Source of the DNA: Xestospongia bergquistia
Taxonomy: Eukaryota > Porifera > Demospongiae > Haplosclerida > Petrosiidae
Assembly (NCBI GenBank): GCA_963965975.1
Contig: OZ014411.1
Location: 808,501-872,500, forward strand
Direction of reading: 5' to 3'
Length of the DNA: 64,000 bases
In this document: one piece after another, positions 35,331 to 45,654 of the stretch
Numbering within the stretch: position 1 is the first letter of the stretch
Layout of the letters: every line of letters begins with the position of its first letter
Notes under the pieces: generated by a model
Database searches by the model: none
What the model saw: only the letters and a program-made list of their open reading frames with translations
What the model was told of the DNA's origin: nothing
Position numbers and translations under genes: made by a program

Positions 35331-35337
35331 TGCTAAA

Positions 35338-36005
35338 AAGTAGTACTTACTCTGAGCAGTATTGCTGCTTCTGTCATTGCTGCCACTACAACTGGATCAA
35401 TAAACATGCTCACAATTAAAGCGGCTGATGACTGAGTTAAATCATCCTTAAAGGGAATGCTACATGTTCTTTGATCACCTTCCTTGCATCTCGTGAAGCA
35501 TGACAGTCAGTGCATCCATTCCCATAGCTGTGGGACTGGATAGCCTGTCTGGTCTAGTAAGTTTGAGTGCAATCATGAAATGGAAGCTATTTGCCACTCT
35601 ATGGATTTGGAGTGTTGGCTTCATGAAGACGTGGCACAAACAAAGATGGAAGATACGTCATGTGGTTAACGCTGCCTGGAACATTTTACTCCAACTCAAC
35701 AATCACAGCAAGCATTGCAAAACCTAATGCATGCTCTACACTGGTTTGCTTTGGACATCCTGAGTTGCAATGGTTGCTAAGGTGCCAACATGGTCAGTCT
35801 TAAAGGTCATAATCGTTCACAAAAGATAAATTTGAGATTAACAATGACATATTCTGTGCTATTAGTTGATGTACATTGACAGCTGTTGTCAAAAAAATAC
35901 TCAAACACTGGCAAAACATCCTTACAAGACAGTCACACATTTATTAAAAAATGCCACTTGTCTTTTGCCGAGGGGCATCTCCACTACATTGAAAGGAAAC
36001 GTTAC
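35338..36005 (+). repeat. interspersed repeat X, copy 2
   Basis: Nearly collinear and highly similar to 42836-43525: AGTAGTACTTAC, ACTACAACTGGATCAATAAA, CATGACAGTCAGTGCATCCA, GGCTTCATGAAGACGTGGCA, ACTCCAACTCAACAATCACA, AAAAATACTCAAACACTGGC and CTTTTGCCGAGG. No intact gene. Length about 670 bp. Confidence 0.7.
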
Positions 36006-36429
36006 TAGGGTGCCTGAAAAAGCACAATTATAGCTATTTTTCACTGTTGCATATAAATTCCCATTTGCAAAAACTTCAAAAAGGGGAAAAATGGAAGTAG
36101 AGGTATAGGCACACAAACTGTCCTTTTGCTTTGCGTAAAGGTACAAAGAGTTTAGGACAGTTAATCTGTCAATACCATACTGCTGCTCAAGGAGTAAGTA
36201 TATATAACATAACATACCATTTAGTTGAGTTACTTCATTAAAATTTTTGTTGCTAATAGTTTAGGTAAGTGAAAAATGCATTTTTGCAGAGTTTAGCTTG
36301 TTACAGTTAATTGGACTTAATTCTTGTCACTTTTGAAGTTCTGAGTCATTGTGGCTGTTAAAGGTTTCAGTGTGAGGTCATTGTTGCTTGCTAAAGAGAT
36401 TACTGATGACCTTGCCTGAGCTGCTCATT

Positions 36430-36515
36430 GATGTGCATTAATAGTTGTTGCCCAAAAATACTCAAACACTAGAAAAACAGCCTCACACGATACTCATGCA
36501 TTTACAAACATGATA
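36430..36515 (+). repeat. repeat X fragment
   Basis: GATGTGCATTAATAGTTGTT and AAAAATACTCAAACACTAGA match the 3' part of repeat X. Confidence 0.5.
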
Positions 36516-36594
36516 GGCATTCCCAATAGTTAATTTAATAAATGTCTATGATCTATGCAGCTTTGAAAATTATAGAATACTTAGCTATACATAA

Positions 36595-36765
36595 AGGTAA
36601 TTGGTGAAGAGTCTACACAACCAATTATAGTAGAACTCCGGGTAAATGACAAGCCTCTTACGATGGAAGTCGACACTGGTGCAGCTGTCTCTCTAATGTC
36701 TGAAGCAACAAAAAAGAAGTTGTTACTAAGAATCAAAGTACAATCATACCAAAACATTATATAAA
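36595..36765 (+). pseudogene. Ty3/Gypsy aspartic protease fragment
   Basis: VIGESTQPIIVELRVNDKPL then TMEVDTGAAVSLMSEATKKK, the flap-proximal and catalytic (D-T-G-A) parts of a retroviral-type protease of a Gypsy retroelement. Stops follow at about 36760, and no neighbouring gag or RT is present. Confidence 0.6.
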
Positions 36766-37161
36766 ATTCATGAAGCAATGTCACTTCCTTTTGCTTTAGG
36801 TACCAGGACAGACAGCAATTTTTAACATTAAAGGATACTATATACGATATTAGGACTTTTTCTTTTACACATAATTTTATCTACACATACATTGATTTTA
36901 CATTATTTATTTAATTAAAGGTCCATTTATGTTTACACCTCTAATAAGTGTTTGTGTCACTGGTGTTATTTTTTTCTACAGACGGATGATCAAAGCTTGC
37001 TACTAGGAGAGGGCTCTTCCATGGACATTGTAAATAGAAATGCCTGAGTTTGTAGCAAAACAAAAGTTGTATGATGGAGGACTCCCCCAACAGTGGGAGT
37101 AGGATATTCACATTTACAAAGCCTTTAAAGAAAGAAAAAGTGAAGATTGATATAGGCAGAC
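36766..37161. other. no gene recognised
   Basis: About 400 bp between the protease fragment and a Tc1-type terminus. Nothing supported. Confidence 0.4.
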
Positions 37162-37716
37162 TATACTCTGTCCAAATTGAGAAGAGCCCTTCATAAAAAA
37201 AGGTGTTTTATGCATGGAATGTAAGGTGAGGAATTTCCTTCCCTATTATACACAATTAGCACTGAAACACATTTTAATTATATGCATTATTTGTTCATGT
37301 GAATGTCATGCGAACACACCATGTTTTCTCTCGTGTTTGTGAACATGCCAACTGAAGAGATTGAGAGTGTAAACAAAGGAGGTTGTTGTGAATGTCTATA
37401 AATGTTTTGAGGAACTTTGCAGGCTTAAACGGACTGAAGGATCTCTGAAACGAACCTCTGATGCTACAAAACTTTCACGTACCAGCATCAAGAGGTTACG
37501 GAAAGAGAGACTTAGCACAGGGGGAGCTGCCTTTTCAACTCCAACAAAGAGGTACAGATTCTCCAGACGCCTCTTAGTTGATGGTTTTGATTGTGAAGCC
37601 ATCAGACAAAAAATATACCACCTCTATAGGGGCAAAGAGCATGTGACACTGTCCAAGTTGTTTGTTGTGTTAAAAGAGGATAACCTCTTACATGGTTAGA
37701 GGTCAACCCTCAGTAT
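37162..37716 (+). mobile_element. Tc1/mariner-type element, 5' fragment (copy T4)
   Basis: Starts with the terminus TATACTCTGTCC (37162) and contains an open N-terminal transposase region, 37388-37699, with a helix-turn-helix: GSLKRTSDATKLSRTSIKRL, RKERLSTGGAAFS, RRLLVDGFDCEAIRQKIYHL. It breaks off at about 37716 after GGTCAACCCTC, where hAT sequence starts. The catalytic domain is missing. Confidence 0.7.
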
Positions 37717-37830
37717 TTCCAATAACTCAATTGGCACGACATTGGCGCTATAAAGAACAATTCTGTCCCAGTGTAGCATCATTCTTGCTCCTTGCTGGCG
37801 CTAGCATGATTATGGACCGCGACACTAGTG

Positions 37831-37861
37831 TGCGCATGCGCATTTATGACAACACGTGACA
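37831..37861 (+). promoter_or_regulatory. NRF1-type palindrome and E-box before BED-hAT gene
   Basis: TGCGCATGCGCA (37831-37842) and CACGTGA (37855-37861) lie 22-52 bp upstream of the ATG at 37883. Same motif pair as in the 24.7-kb hAT element, in the opposite order. Confidence 0.5.
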
Positions 37862-37882
37862 TTTAAAAACTGACAAAACAAA

Positions 37883-38114
37883 ATGGCAGGCATGAAACGA
37901 ACAAAGGCGCTATCTCCCTCTGACGATTCAGACGTCTCAGAAGGTTCCACCAGCTCAAGTAGCGCTGGAAACAAGAGGAGGCAATTCCTACAGCACTGGC
38001 TCCAGCTCTATCCGTAGCTGGAAGTAGAAGGTACTGGGGAAGACTTGACTGTGTTTTGCCGTGACTGTAAAAAGGCCAAACTGAGTAACGAGTTTTCCAA
38101 GGGAAAGAAACGAC
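37883..38114 (+). pseudogene. N-terminal part of a second BED-type hAT transposase
   Basis: MAGMKRTKALSPSDDSDVSE, a Ser-rich stretch, KRRQFLQHWLQLYP, a TAG at 38015-38017 where the family has Trp, then LEVEGTGEDLTVFCRDCKKA and LSNEFSKGKKR. The FCRDC pair fits the start of a zinc finger. The reading is cut at 38114 by a Tc1-type terminus. Its C-terminal counterpart may be 39880-40521. Confidence 0.6.
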
Positions 38115-38610
38115 CTATACTCTGTCCGAGTTGAGAAAAGCCTCTTATTAAAAAAAAGGTGTTTTATGCATGGAATGTAAGGTGAGGTATTTCCTCGCCT
38201 GTTAGCGCTGAAGTACGTGTTAAGTGTATTCATTATTTGTTCACATGGATGTCATGTGAACACACCACATTTTTTCTTGTGCTTGTAAACATGCCATGTG
38301 GAAAAAGATTGCAATCACAAACAAAGGAGGTTGCTGTGAATGTCTATGAATATTTCGAGGAACTTGGCAGGCGCAAACAGACTGAAGGATCTCTGAAATG
38401 AACCTGTGATGCCACAGGACTTTCATGTTCCAGTATCAAAAAGATACAGAAGGAGAAAGTTGACACAGGGGGAGCTGCCTTCACTAGTCCAGCGAAGAGA
38501 TACTCAGTCTCCAGACGCCTGTTAGTTGATGATTTCGCGGTCAGAGATCAACCCTTCACATCTTGCTAAGGGAAATGGGTTTCAAGTGAGTCACCATAAC
38601 TTATCTTATA

Positions 38611-39620
38611 ATGCCTATTAATATTCTACTTTGTAGACATAAGAGAGTGGATGACAGACGCCACTATTATGAACAACCATGCATTATTGAACAGAGGCAC
38701 ACTTACCTTCATCGAATGATGAAGAACCGCCAAGAGAATAAGCCAGTTGTTTACCTTGATGAGACCTGGGCCAATGCTCATGATGGTAAGGATTGTGCTT
38801 GGGTGGAGAGGGATGAAGTGACTGGTGGAACCCTTGGTGGTATAAGAAGGCCTCCTGGGAAGGGTGCACGGCTTATTATTCTTGGAGCTGGTGGTGAGAC
38901 TGGTTGGATTCCCAATACCACTCTCATATTCAGATCCAAAAAAAATACTGGTGATTACCATGATGAGATGACTGCTGATCATTTTGAGGAGTGGTTTGCC
39001 ACCAAACTTCTCCCAAATGTTCCAGCTAATAGTCTTATTGTCATGGATAATGCCACATATCATAGTCATCGTAGTGACCCTGTCCCTGTCAAAAGTTGGA
39101 CAAAAAAAAAAGATGCAAGATTGGCTTCAGGCAAAGGGAATTGAATTCCCAACAAATGCCTTGAAATCTGAATTGTATAGCATCATACAAAGATTGAAAC
39201 CCACCCCTTGCTATGTTGTTGATGACATGGCTTCTGCAACTGGTAAGTACTCAGTCAAGATAATATTTTATTTATAGATATGTACATCATACAGGTCATG
39301 AGGTTGTCCGGCTGCCTGTTGCTCACTGTACTCTCAATCCAATTGAGTTGGCATGGGCACAGGTTAAAGGTCACATCAAGGCCAATACTCAGATGTTTAA
39401 TCTCCATGAGGTAGAGCAGCTGGCATGGAAGGGTTTTGATGTTGTGACACCTGACCGTTGGAAGAGCCTCATTCAACATGTTAAGATCTACTTTGAAGAC
39501 CACTATTGGTCTAATGATGGCCTCTATGAGGAGCTAGTGGATGAGTTCATCATTCGAGTTGGCGGTGAATCGGATGAGTCTGATGATTCTGATCAATCTG
39601 ACAGTTCTGATGACGAATAA
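38611..39620 (+). pseudogene. Tc1/mariner (IS630-type) DDE transposase, catalytic part
   Basis: Exon 1 (to 39242) reads KRVDDRRHYYEQPCIIEQRH, VYLDETWANAHDG (first Asp, codon 38758-38760) and LIVMDNATYHSH (second Asp, 39046-39048). A run of ten A at about 39101-39110 shifts the frame, after which MQDWLQAKGIEFPTNALKSE continues. A 52-bp intron (39243-39294, GTAAGT..ACAG) leads to exon 2: HEVVRLPVAHCTLNPIELAW with the third catalytic residue Glu (39344-39346), then VDEFIIRVGG and an acidic Asp/Ser tail to TAA 39618-39620. All three catalytic residues are intact. The single A-run shift may be real or a sequencing slip; the missing N-terminal part suggests the copy is inactive. Confidence 0.75.
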
Positions 39621-39861
39621 TTTTAGACATTTTCAGTTTCCTTTTTTGTCAAAAGGTTTTTTTCAAAACCATGGTGGCTTTATAGCTGCCCAAAATCGCA
39701 AAAGACGATACCTGATTATTTTAATAGTAATAATAATTTGATACAAAGGCATTTATTCGTATAATTAGAATTGTAATTTTGACTTGCCACGTGATAGTCG
39801 GCTGGCTTCTCGGTGATAGTTGGCTGACTTTTCGAGGTGAAAATCGATTTTTGTTATCTGC

Positions 39862-39879
39862 TCGAAGGTGTGCAATTTA
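39862..39879. repeat. 18-bp direct repeat, left
   Basis: CTCGAAGGTGTGCAATTT, identical to 42488-42505. Between them lies foreign sequence; in copy T1 the corresponding sequence is uninterrupted. Confidence 0.7.
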
Positions 39880-40521
39880 AATATAACAGAGGCTGGTGAC
39901 AAAGAGCAGAAAAAACTCAAAAAGGATTGTGTTGACTTCGTATCTAAACTTGTTAATAATTTGAAATCTCGTTTTCCTCGTTCTAATCAAGTAGTTGAAG
40001 CTGCACGAATATTTGATCCTAGAAATTTACCAGCAGATGACACTCTCTCCGAATATGGTGAAGCTGAGAGAGATCTACTAGCTTATCATTACCCTGAGTT
40101 TATTGATAGAAACCAGTGCCAGTTAGAGTGGGAAATGCTGAAATGTTGCATGAGTTCTAATTTTCGTACAATGAAGCTTCAGGAGTTTTTCTTAAAGCTG
40201 GCCATAGATGAAGGAATGAAAATTCACTATCCTTCTTTGTCAATTTTAGCTGGAATTATCCTTACCTATCCAGAAAGTACAGCTCAGGTGGAACGTGGGT
40301 TCTCAACTCAAAATTTGATTAAAAATAAAACAAGAAATCGTCTTGGTTCATCTCATCTTGACCAACTAACACGCATGAAACTCAATGCTCCTAAAATGGA
40401 AGACTTTCCATTTCACCAAGCGTACTTAAATTGGCTAAGTGAAAAGAAACGGAGATTTGTTTGCCCGGTGCCTGAGACTGATTTTCAATCAGACAATTCT
40501 GACTCTGAGACTGAGTATTGA
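39880..40521 (+). pseudogene. C-terminal part of a hAT transposase
   Basis: Open to TGA/TAA at the end: DKEQKKLKKDCVDFVSKLVN, EAARIFDPRNLPADDTLSEY, then the dimerisation motif YPESTAQVERGFSTQNLIKN with KTRNRLGSSHLDQLTRMKLN, and an acidic tail ...DSETEY. This is the hAT C-terminal domain of the ZNF862/KIAA1586-like group. It may be the other half of the gene begun at 37883, separated by the Tc1-type element. The 5' part of the catalytic core is absent. Confidence 0.7.
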
Positions 40522-40542
40522 ATAATATTGAATAGATTATTG

Positions 40543-40570
40543 ACCTTCCTCTCTCTCTCTCTCTCTCTCA
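40543..40570. repeat. (CT)n microsatellite
   Basis: About 13 CT units directly after the hAT C-terminal frame. Confidence 0.85.
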
Positions 40571-40745
40571 ATTGTTTAATGATACCTCCCCATGGGGAGT
40601 TAAACAGTATGATCTATAATGTAATAATAATATTACTTTACCCTTAATAATGATCAAAAATGTACTAGTGGCGCATAAGTTATTAGCAATGGCACAGTAG
40701 TGAGATGGTTTTGTGCCAGATTGGCACATCTCTATTAACTTATTG
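40571..40745. other. no gene recognised
   Basis: Short spacer between a hAT 3' part and a Tc1-type fragment. Confidence 0.4.
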
Positions 40746-41070
40746 GAAACATTGTCAACCCTCCATACCTTGCTAAGGGAAATGGGTTTCAAGTGAGTCA
40801 CCATAACTTTTGTCATGATGCCCGTTAATATTGTACTTTCTAGACATAAGAGAGTGGATAACAGACGCCACTACTATGAAATCTGAGCAAATGCTCATAA
40901 TGGTAAGGATTGTGCTTGGGCGGAGAGGGATGATGTGACTGGTGGAATCCTTGGTGATATAAAAAGGCCTCCTGGGAAGGGTGCTCAGCTTATTATTCTT
41001 GGAGCTGGTGACAAGAATGGTTGGATTCCCAATACCATTCTCATATTCAGATCCAAATAAAATTTTTTTA
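40746..41070 (+). mobile_element. Tc1-type element fragment (copy T6)
   Basis: Matches 38552-38945 of copy T5 with a deletion joining CACTACTATGAA to ATGCTCATAATGG, so the first catalytic Asp is lost. It ends at the TTAA where piggyBac sequence begins. Confidence 0.65.
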
Positions 41071-42487
41071 TTAACCCTTTAATAACCGTATACGCCAAAC
41101 GGCGTATTTTAAATTATTTCATTTGTGACCGCATACGCCTTTAGGTGTATTTTGTTTTATTTTATTTTCTTTTTCCTAGGAACCTTCAGAATTTACTTCT
41201 GATGTTTATACGTGTTGTTTATTTGTGTTTATTATAAATAACTTTCTTTTTGAAAATATGAATGTACTAACCTTAACCATACATTATAGAATTATGAAAC
41301 AAATTAAAATACTGGTTTCAAAGCTATGGTAACTTGGAACACTTATTTACCATTAGTGATTCGAGTTTTGTTTACAATATCAGATTTGTAGCTTCAAATA
41401 GAAGTGACCTAGAATGAATAATTTAAAAAATGTACGTGACTTACTCTAAGATGAAACGAAATTTGAAATCAGTCTCAACAATCTTCTACAATGTTAGGAA
41501 GTTATCTAGGCATAGTTACATGAGAAGTAGAGTTACAACTAAAGTAGGAAAACTATAGCTAAAGCATGAAACACGCAATTCAAGAAAGGCTTTGCGTGTG
41601 GGCGTGGCTATCAATTTATCATTGTAAAAGTGATATGCAAGCAGGTGTTGCTAAATAATGGATGTAAGTGCTGTTCTGCAGATGCTAGAGGAGTCTGATG
41701 ATGAATTATATTCTCAGGAAGTGATGATGACTTTTGTATTACTGATTCCAGCTGTAGTGATGAAGAAATTGAAGAAAACATAGTTACAATTGATGTAATA
41801 TATAACTATGAAAATATGCACGAAGTAATATTTATTTATTCTTCTTACAGTTTGCTCAAAATGAAGATGATAATAGTGATGATGATGATGATGAAGAAGA
41901 AATTTGTGAACAATTGGCAAACAATGGTGGAGGAGGACAAGGTCCTTTGACAGGTGGACAAAGTAGCACAAAAGGTGGTATGCAAAGAGGACGAGGTAGG
42001 GGAAGAGGTAGTAGCAGGCATGGTAGCAGTGGAAGTGGTAATGGAAGAGGTGGAGCTGGTAGTAGGGGTCGACATGGTATTAGTGAATGTGGACGTGGTA
42101 GAGGAAGAGGTGGATGTGGTGCAAGTAGACGTGGTAGAGGAAGAGGTGGATGTGGTAGTGTAAGAGGTGGAGCTGGTGGTAGTCGTCAACCTGGTAGTGA
42201 TAGTGGTGGACCTAGTAACAGTAGTGGCGATACAAGAATATGGTCTACTACATTGTCAGATGTGATTGTAAAACCATTTACAAAACAAGTAGGCCCAACA
42301 ATACCTATAGCTAATTCTATAGAGATATTCGATACTTTCTTCTCCGATGAGCTCATAAGTGTAATTGTAAGAGAGACAAACAGGTATGCTAAAGACTGTT
42401 TGAAGAATGATGATACCACCTGGGAAACCAATGTGAATGAAATAAGGGCGTTTATTGGATTTATTGTGCTTATGGGGATAGTGAACC
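41071..42487 (+). mobile_element. piggyBac element, 3' truncated
   Basis: TTAA (41071-41074) followed by CCCTTTAATAACCGTATACG is a classical piggyBac 5' end. The first 85 bp hold two imperfect palindromes around ATACGCC (ATACGCCAAACGGCGTAT at 41090-41107; ATACGCC-TTTA-GGTGTAT at 41134-41151). The transposase region follows at 41658. The element is cut at 42487 by the right copy of the 18-bp repeat, so the 3' end and most of the catalytic domain are gone. Confidence 0.8.
41658..42487 (+). pseudogene. piggyBac transposase, N-terminal third, with Arg/Gly-rich region
   Basis: MDVSAVLQMLEESDDELYS begins at 41658; after one shift or small intron, SDDDFCITDSSCSDEEIEEN follows. After an AG acceptor near 41849 comes FAQNEDDNSDDDDDEEE, then a low-complexity stretch of Gly-Arg-Gly repeats (about 41930-42200). 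The conserved piggyBac start follows: RIWSTTLSDVIVKPFTKQVG, SIEIFDTFFSDELISVIVRE, TNRYAKDCL and WETNVNEIRAFIGFIVLMGI, ending at 42487. The acidic N-terminus and FFSDEL/ETNRYA/AFIGFIVLMGI are standard for the family; the long Arg/Gly region is not. The catalytic Asp residues lie in the missing part. Confidence 0.75.
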
Positions 42488-42713
42488 CTCGAAGGTGTGC
42501 AATTTGTAGTATGTGAAAGGTATGTCATTGAAAATGTATGGAGTTTTCCAGTTTGGTACTTTCTCATAGTGCTAGAGAGCCAAATTTTATATATAAAATG
42601 CACATTCGCAAGCTAAATCGATTGTGCAAGTTTCATGTCGATAGCATGTAAAACGGCAAAGTTATTCACATGTCTGGATGGCTCTTCTCAACTTGGACAG
42701 AGTATAACTCCTC
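42488..42713 (+). mobile_element. 3' end of Tc1-type element T5 with right TIR
   Basis: Begins with the second copy of the 18-bp repeat. Continues GTAGTATGTGAAAGGTATGT as expected from copy T1 (16900 onward) and ends GGACAGAGTATA at 42713, the inverted partner of 38116. Confidence 0.75.
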
Positions 42714-42835
42714 TTTCAATTTGTGCAAAGGTATGAAATGAGTAGAGCGCTTATGAAGTCAATACTCAGTACATTCTCTATAACAAAAAGGAACAGATGT
42801 CCCATTAACAATTGTCAAAAAAGCAAAAAAGTAGT
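42714..42835. other. short repeat-derived spacer
   Basis: Contains TTTGTGCAAAGGTATGAAATGAGTAGA, a diverged form of the sequence at 36128 and 27238. Confidence 0.4.
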
Positions 42836-43525
42836 ACTTACATCACAGGTGCTCTGAGCGGTATTACTGCTTCTGCCATTGCTGCCACTACAACTGGATC
42901 AATAAACATGCTCACAATTAAAGTGGCTGATGCCTGAGTTAAATCATCCTCAAAGGGAATGCTAACTGTTTTTTGATCACCTTCCTTGCATCTCGTGAAG
43001 CATGACAGTCAGTGCATCCATTCCCATAGCTGTGAGACTGGATAGCCTGCCTGGTCCTAATAAGTTTGAGTGCCATCATGGAATGGAGGCCATTTGCCAC
43101 TCTATGGATTTGGATTGTTGGCTTCATGAAGACGTGGCACAAGCAAAGATGAAAGATACGTAATGTGGTTCATGCTGCCTGGAACATTTTACTCCAACTC
43201 AACAATCACAGCAAGCATTGCAAAACCTAATGCATGCTCTACACTGGTTTGCTTTTTGACATTCTTGAGTTGCTATGGTTGCCAAGGTGCAAACATGGTC
43301 AGTCTTAAAGGTCATAATCATTCACAAAAAAATAAATTTGAGATTAACGATGACATCTCTTGTGCTGTTAGTTGATGTACATTGACAGTTGTTGTCAAAA
43401 AAATACTCAAACACTGGCAAAACATCCTTGCAGACAGTCACCCATTTATTAAAAATTGCCTCTTGTCTTTTGCCGAGGAGCAACTTTGAGATCTCCATTA
43501 CTATACCGCTGAAAGGAAACATTGC
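42836..43525 (+). repeat. interspersed repeat X, copy 3
   Basis: About 690 bp, collinear with 35338-36005 and clearly the closest pair in the window. Interrupted frames only. Confidence 0.7.
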
Positions 43526-43526
43526 T

Positions 43527-44625
43527 AGTGTTTTTGAGTGTGTTGGGGAGTTGTGACACCTTTAGTGTACAAATATGTAAATAATTATACTTGCGTTGTT
43601 GTATACTATTGCTAGTGTTTTTGAGTGTGTTGCAAGTGTATTTGGCCTTTTTTCAAAGTATTTATATTGTAATTAAACACTTTGCAATGTATTTGACCTC
43701 ATGTGTACCTCAGACAATTGTTGTATTGAAAAGTGTTTGTATTACTGGTGTATTTATTTTTATATCCGATAGAAAACAATTACAAAGAAAAGACCTTATC
43801 ATTAAGGTTGGTTAGAGTTGATGCAATCAATGGTGTGTAGCTTTAGAGTAAACAAGGGAAGAACACTAAAAATGGGGTTAGGTGGTAATGTTGTGATGGA
43901 TCTTACACAAGTATTTGTTGGAAAAAACTATACTGCTTCTTGTGAAGACAAAAGGAACACATTTAAAAAAACATGTCATGTCCTTTTAACATTGTCGAGC
44001 ACAACAAATACATGGGAGGAGTTGATCATAACAATCAACTGTTGTAATACTATTGTCTCTGTCTAAGAAATTACAATATATATCAGTATGCTGCAAATAT
44101 TCAGCAGATGCTGCTGCAGCAAATAAATACATAATATCCTGATATATACCTTAAGTCTTTCCTCCAGGTTGGGACACAGTTAGTATGATAACTTGGCAAT
44201 TAAAACAGTTGCAAGTACCATGGCCATCTATTTTCAGTCCTTCTCATTAATCATTGAGTAATGCCACACTATTAGATGAAGGAACAAAGATAAGAGTAAA
44301 TTTAACTGTGTGACAATATAAGAAAACAGCTAACATACACCTATTGGAGATGTTAGGAATGTAAATGTATTTATGCCACATGGGAAAGTTAAAAAAAAGG
44401 TTGTTTTTCTACTTTAGAACATATAGTGAATTTACATTACCTGTTATAACCTTACATTTAAACACTATCTTATTTTATTAACATTAAAACAAGCTCTAAT
44501 ATAGCAAATGTGATCAACATTTACTAACACATACTCATTATATATAAGTATACAACAATGCAAGTATAATTATTTACATATTTGTACACTAAAGGTGTCA
44601 CAACTCCCCAACACACTCAAAAACT
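43527..44625. mobile_element. element with about 80-bp inverted repeats, class unknown
   Basis: 43527-43606 (starting AGTGTTTTTGAGTGTGTTGG) and 44548-44625 (ending CCAACACACTCAAAAAC) are reverse complements with about one mismatch inside the arms. The 0.9-kb interior has a small open frame at 43818-44066 that I do not recognise. The right arm is also part of repeat Y. A nonautonomous element or a local inversion-duplication of repeat Y would both fit. Confidence 0.6.
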
Positions 44626-44825
44626 CACTTATTTACCTTGAAATTACAAGCAAGAATAGCAGAGACACTTATAAATCCTCGTTGACCGATTTCACTTGAC
44701 TGATGTAGCGTTAGAAGCTAACAACTGCTGACGTTCAAAACACGTTTCTTTTACATGAGGTGCACTAAATCAATTTCGTCATACTATGATATAATGCGCA
44801 TGCGCAATTCGTTAATAAAGCATTA
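44370..44825 (+). repeat. interspersed repeat Y, copy 2
   Basis: Collinear with 31110-31530, including AATCCTCGTTGA, TTTCACTTGACTG and ATAATGCGCATGCGCAATTC. Confidence 0.6.
44795..44806. promoter_or_regulatory. NRF1-type palindrome in repeat Y
   Basis: TGCGCATGCGCA, exact. Confidence 0.4.
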
Positions 44826-45654
44826 GTACAAACTCCTTAAACAATCTAATTTTAAAATAAAAAAACTTTTGTATCTTTAGAATTAGTGTCCTTGAAAGGT
44901 CAATAAATTGGTATTTATTTTCATTAATTCTGCTATCCTTGAGTACCTTGATACTGTTTTCTCTATAATATATGGTTGCAATGTCAAATTTATATTTAAG
45001 GCAGTCGTGTACAGTAATTATATTTCTATTTTGTATCATTTTTTCTGGTAGGTAAGGGAACATGCTCTTCTTTGCTCTGAGTAGTGATAAAGATAGTACT
45101 TGAACTTTTCACATTTTATAGATAATTTCAATGACATCATATATAGATGGAACATGCTAGATTTTTGTGTGTGGATTGTGGGTCCAAGTTGAAGAGAGGG
45201 TATTTAGCCTGCAATGAGACATTAATCAATTGCTTTTAATTGTACAGGAATTCTATTTTAGTTAGTTACCAGGGAAGATTTTAGCCACTGTAACTTTTAT
45301 AAGTTTTTGTGATGGTTTGTGTTTTTTTAACCAAAAGTTCAGCATCATATTGTTAATATTGTACAGATGCACATATGTATGCAGAAGTTGTATTTGAAGA
45401 CAATTTATTGGATGATGTAATAATTATCAATCCTGAATTGCCAAAGGAAGCTGAAAATAAACACATTTCCATTATCAAGAGGTTTGTTAATCATGTTATA
45501 ACATGATTACAAATCAGTTATCACTTAACTTTTACAGAAGGGTGACGTTTTTGTGTCGAAAATAGAAAGAATAAAGAAAAATGTACCTAGTGGAGGATAT
45601 ATTATTGGTGTACCACCTTCAAAAGACATCTTTGTGGCTTCTGTGGAGACACAA
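44826..45654. other. no gene recognised
   Basis: About 830 bp of AT-rich noncoding sequence. Confidence 0.4.

Larger units (their letters stand above)
38116..39879 (+). mobile_element. Tc1/mariner-type element, main copy (T5), 5' and central part
   Basis: Left terminus TATACTCTGTCC at 38116 (the outer TA is the expected target dinucleotide). Homology to copies T1 and T2 runs to 39879, and the 3' end continues at 42506-42713 after a 2.6-kb insertion flanked by an 18-bp direct repeat. The N-terminal helix-turn-helix region carries a deletion at about 38535 relative to copy T4. Confidence 0.75.

Noticed and set aside
38626..39069. 147-codon - strand open frame
   Set aside because: It is antisense to the Tc1-type transposase catalytic region.
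41845..42189. Thr/Ser-rich open frame on the - strand
   Set aside because: It is the antisense of the Arg/Gly-rich piggyBac region; the GGT/AGT repeats read backwards as Thr/Ser codons.
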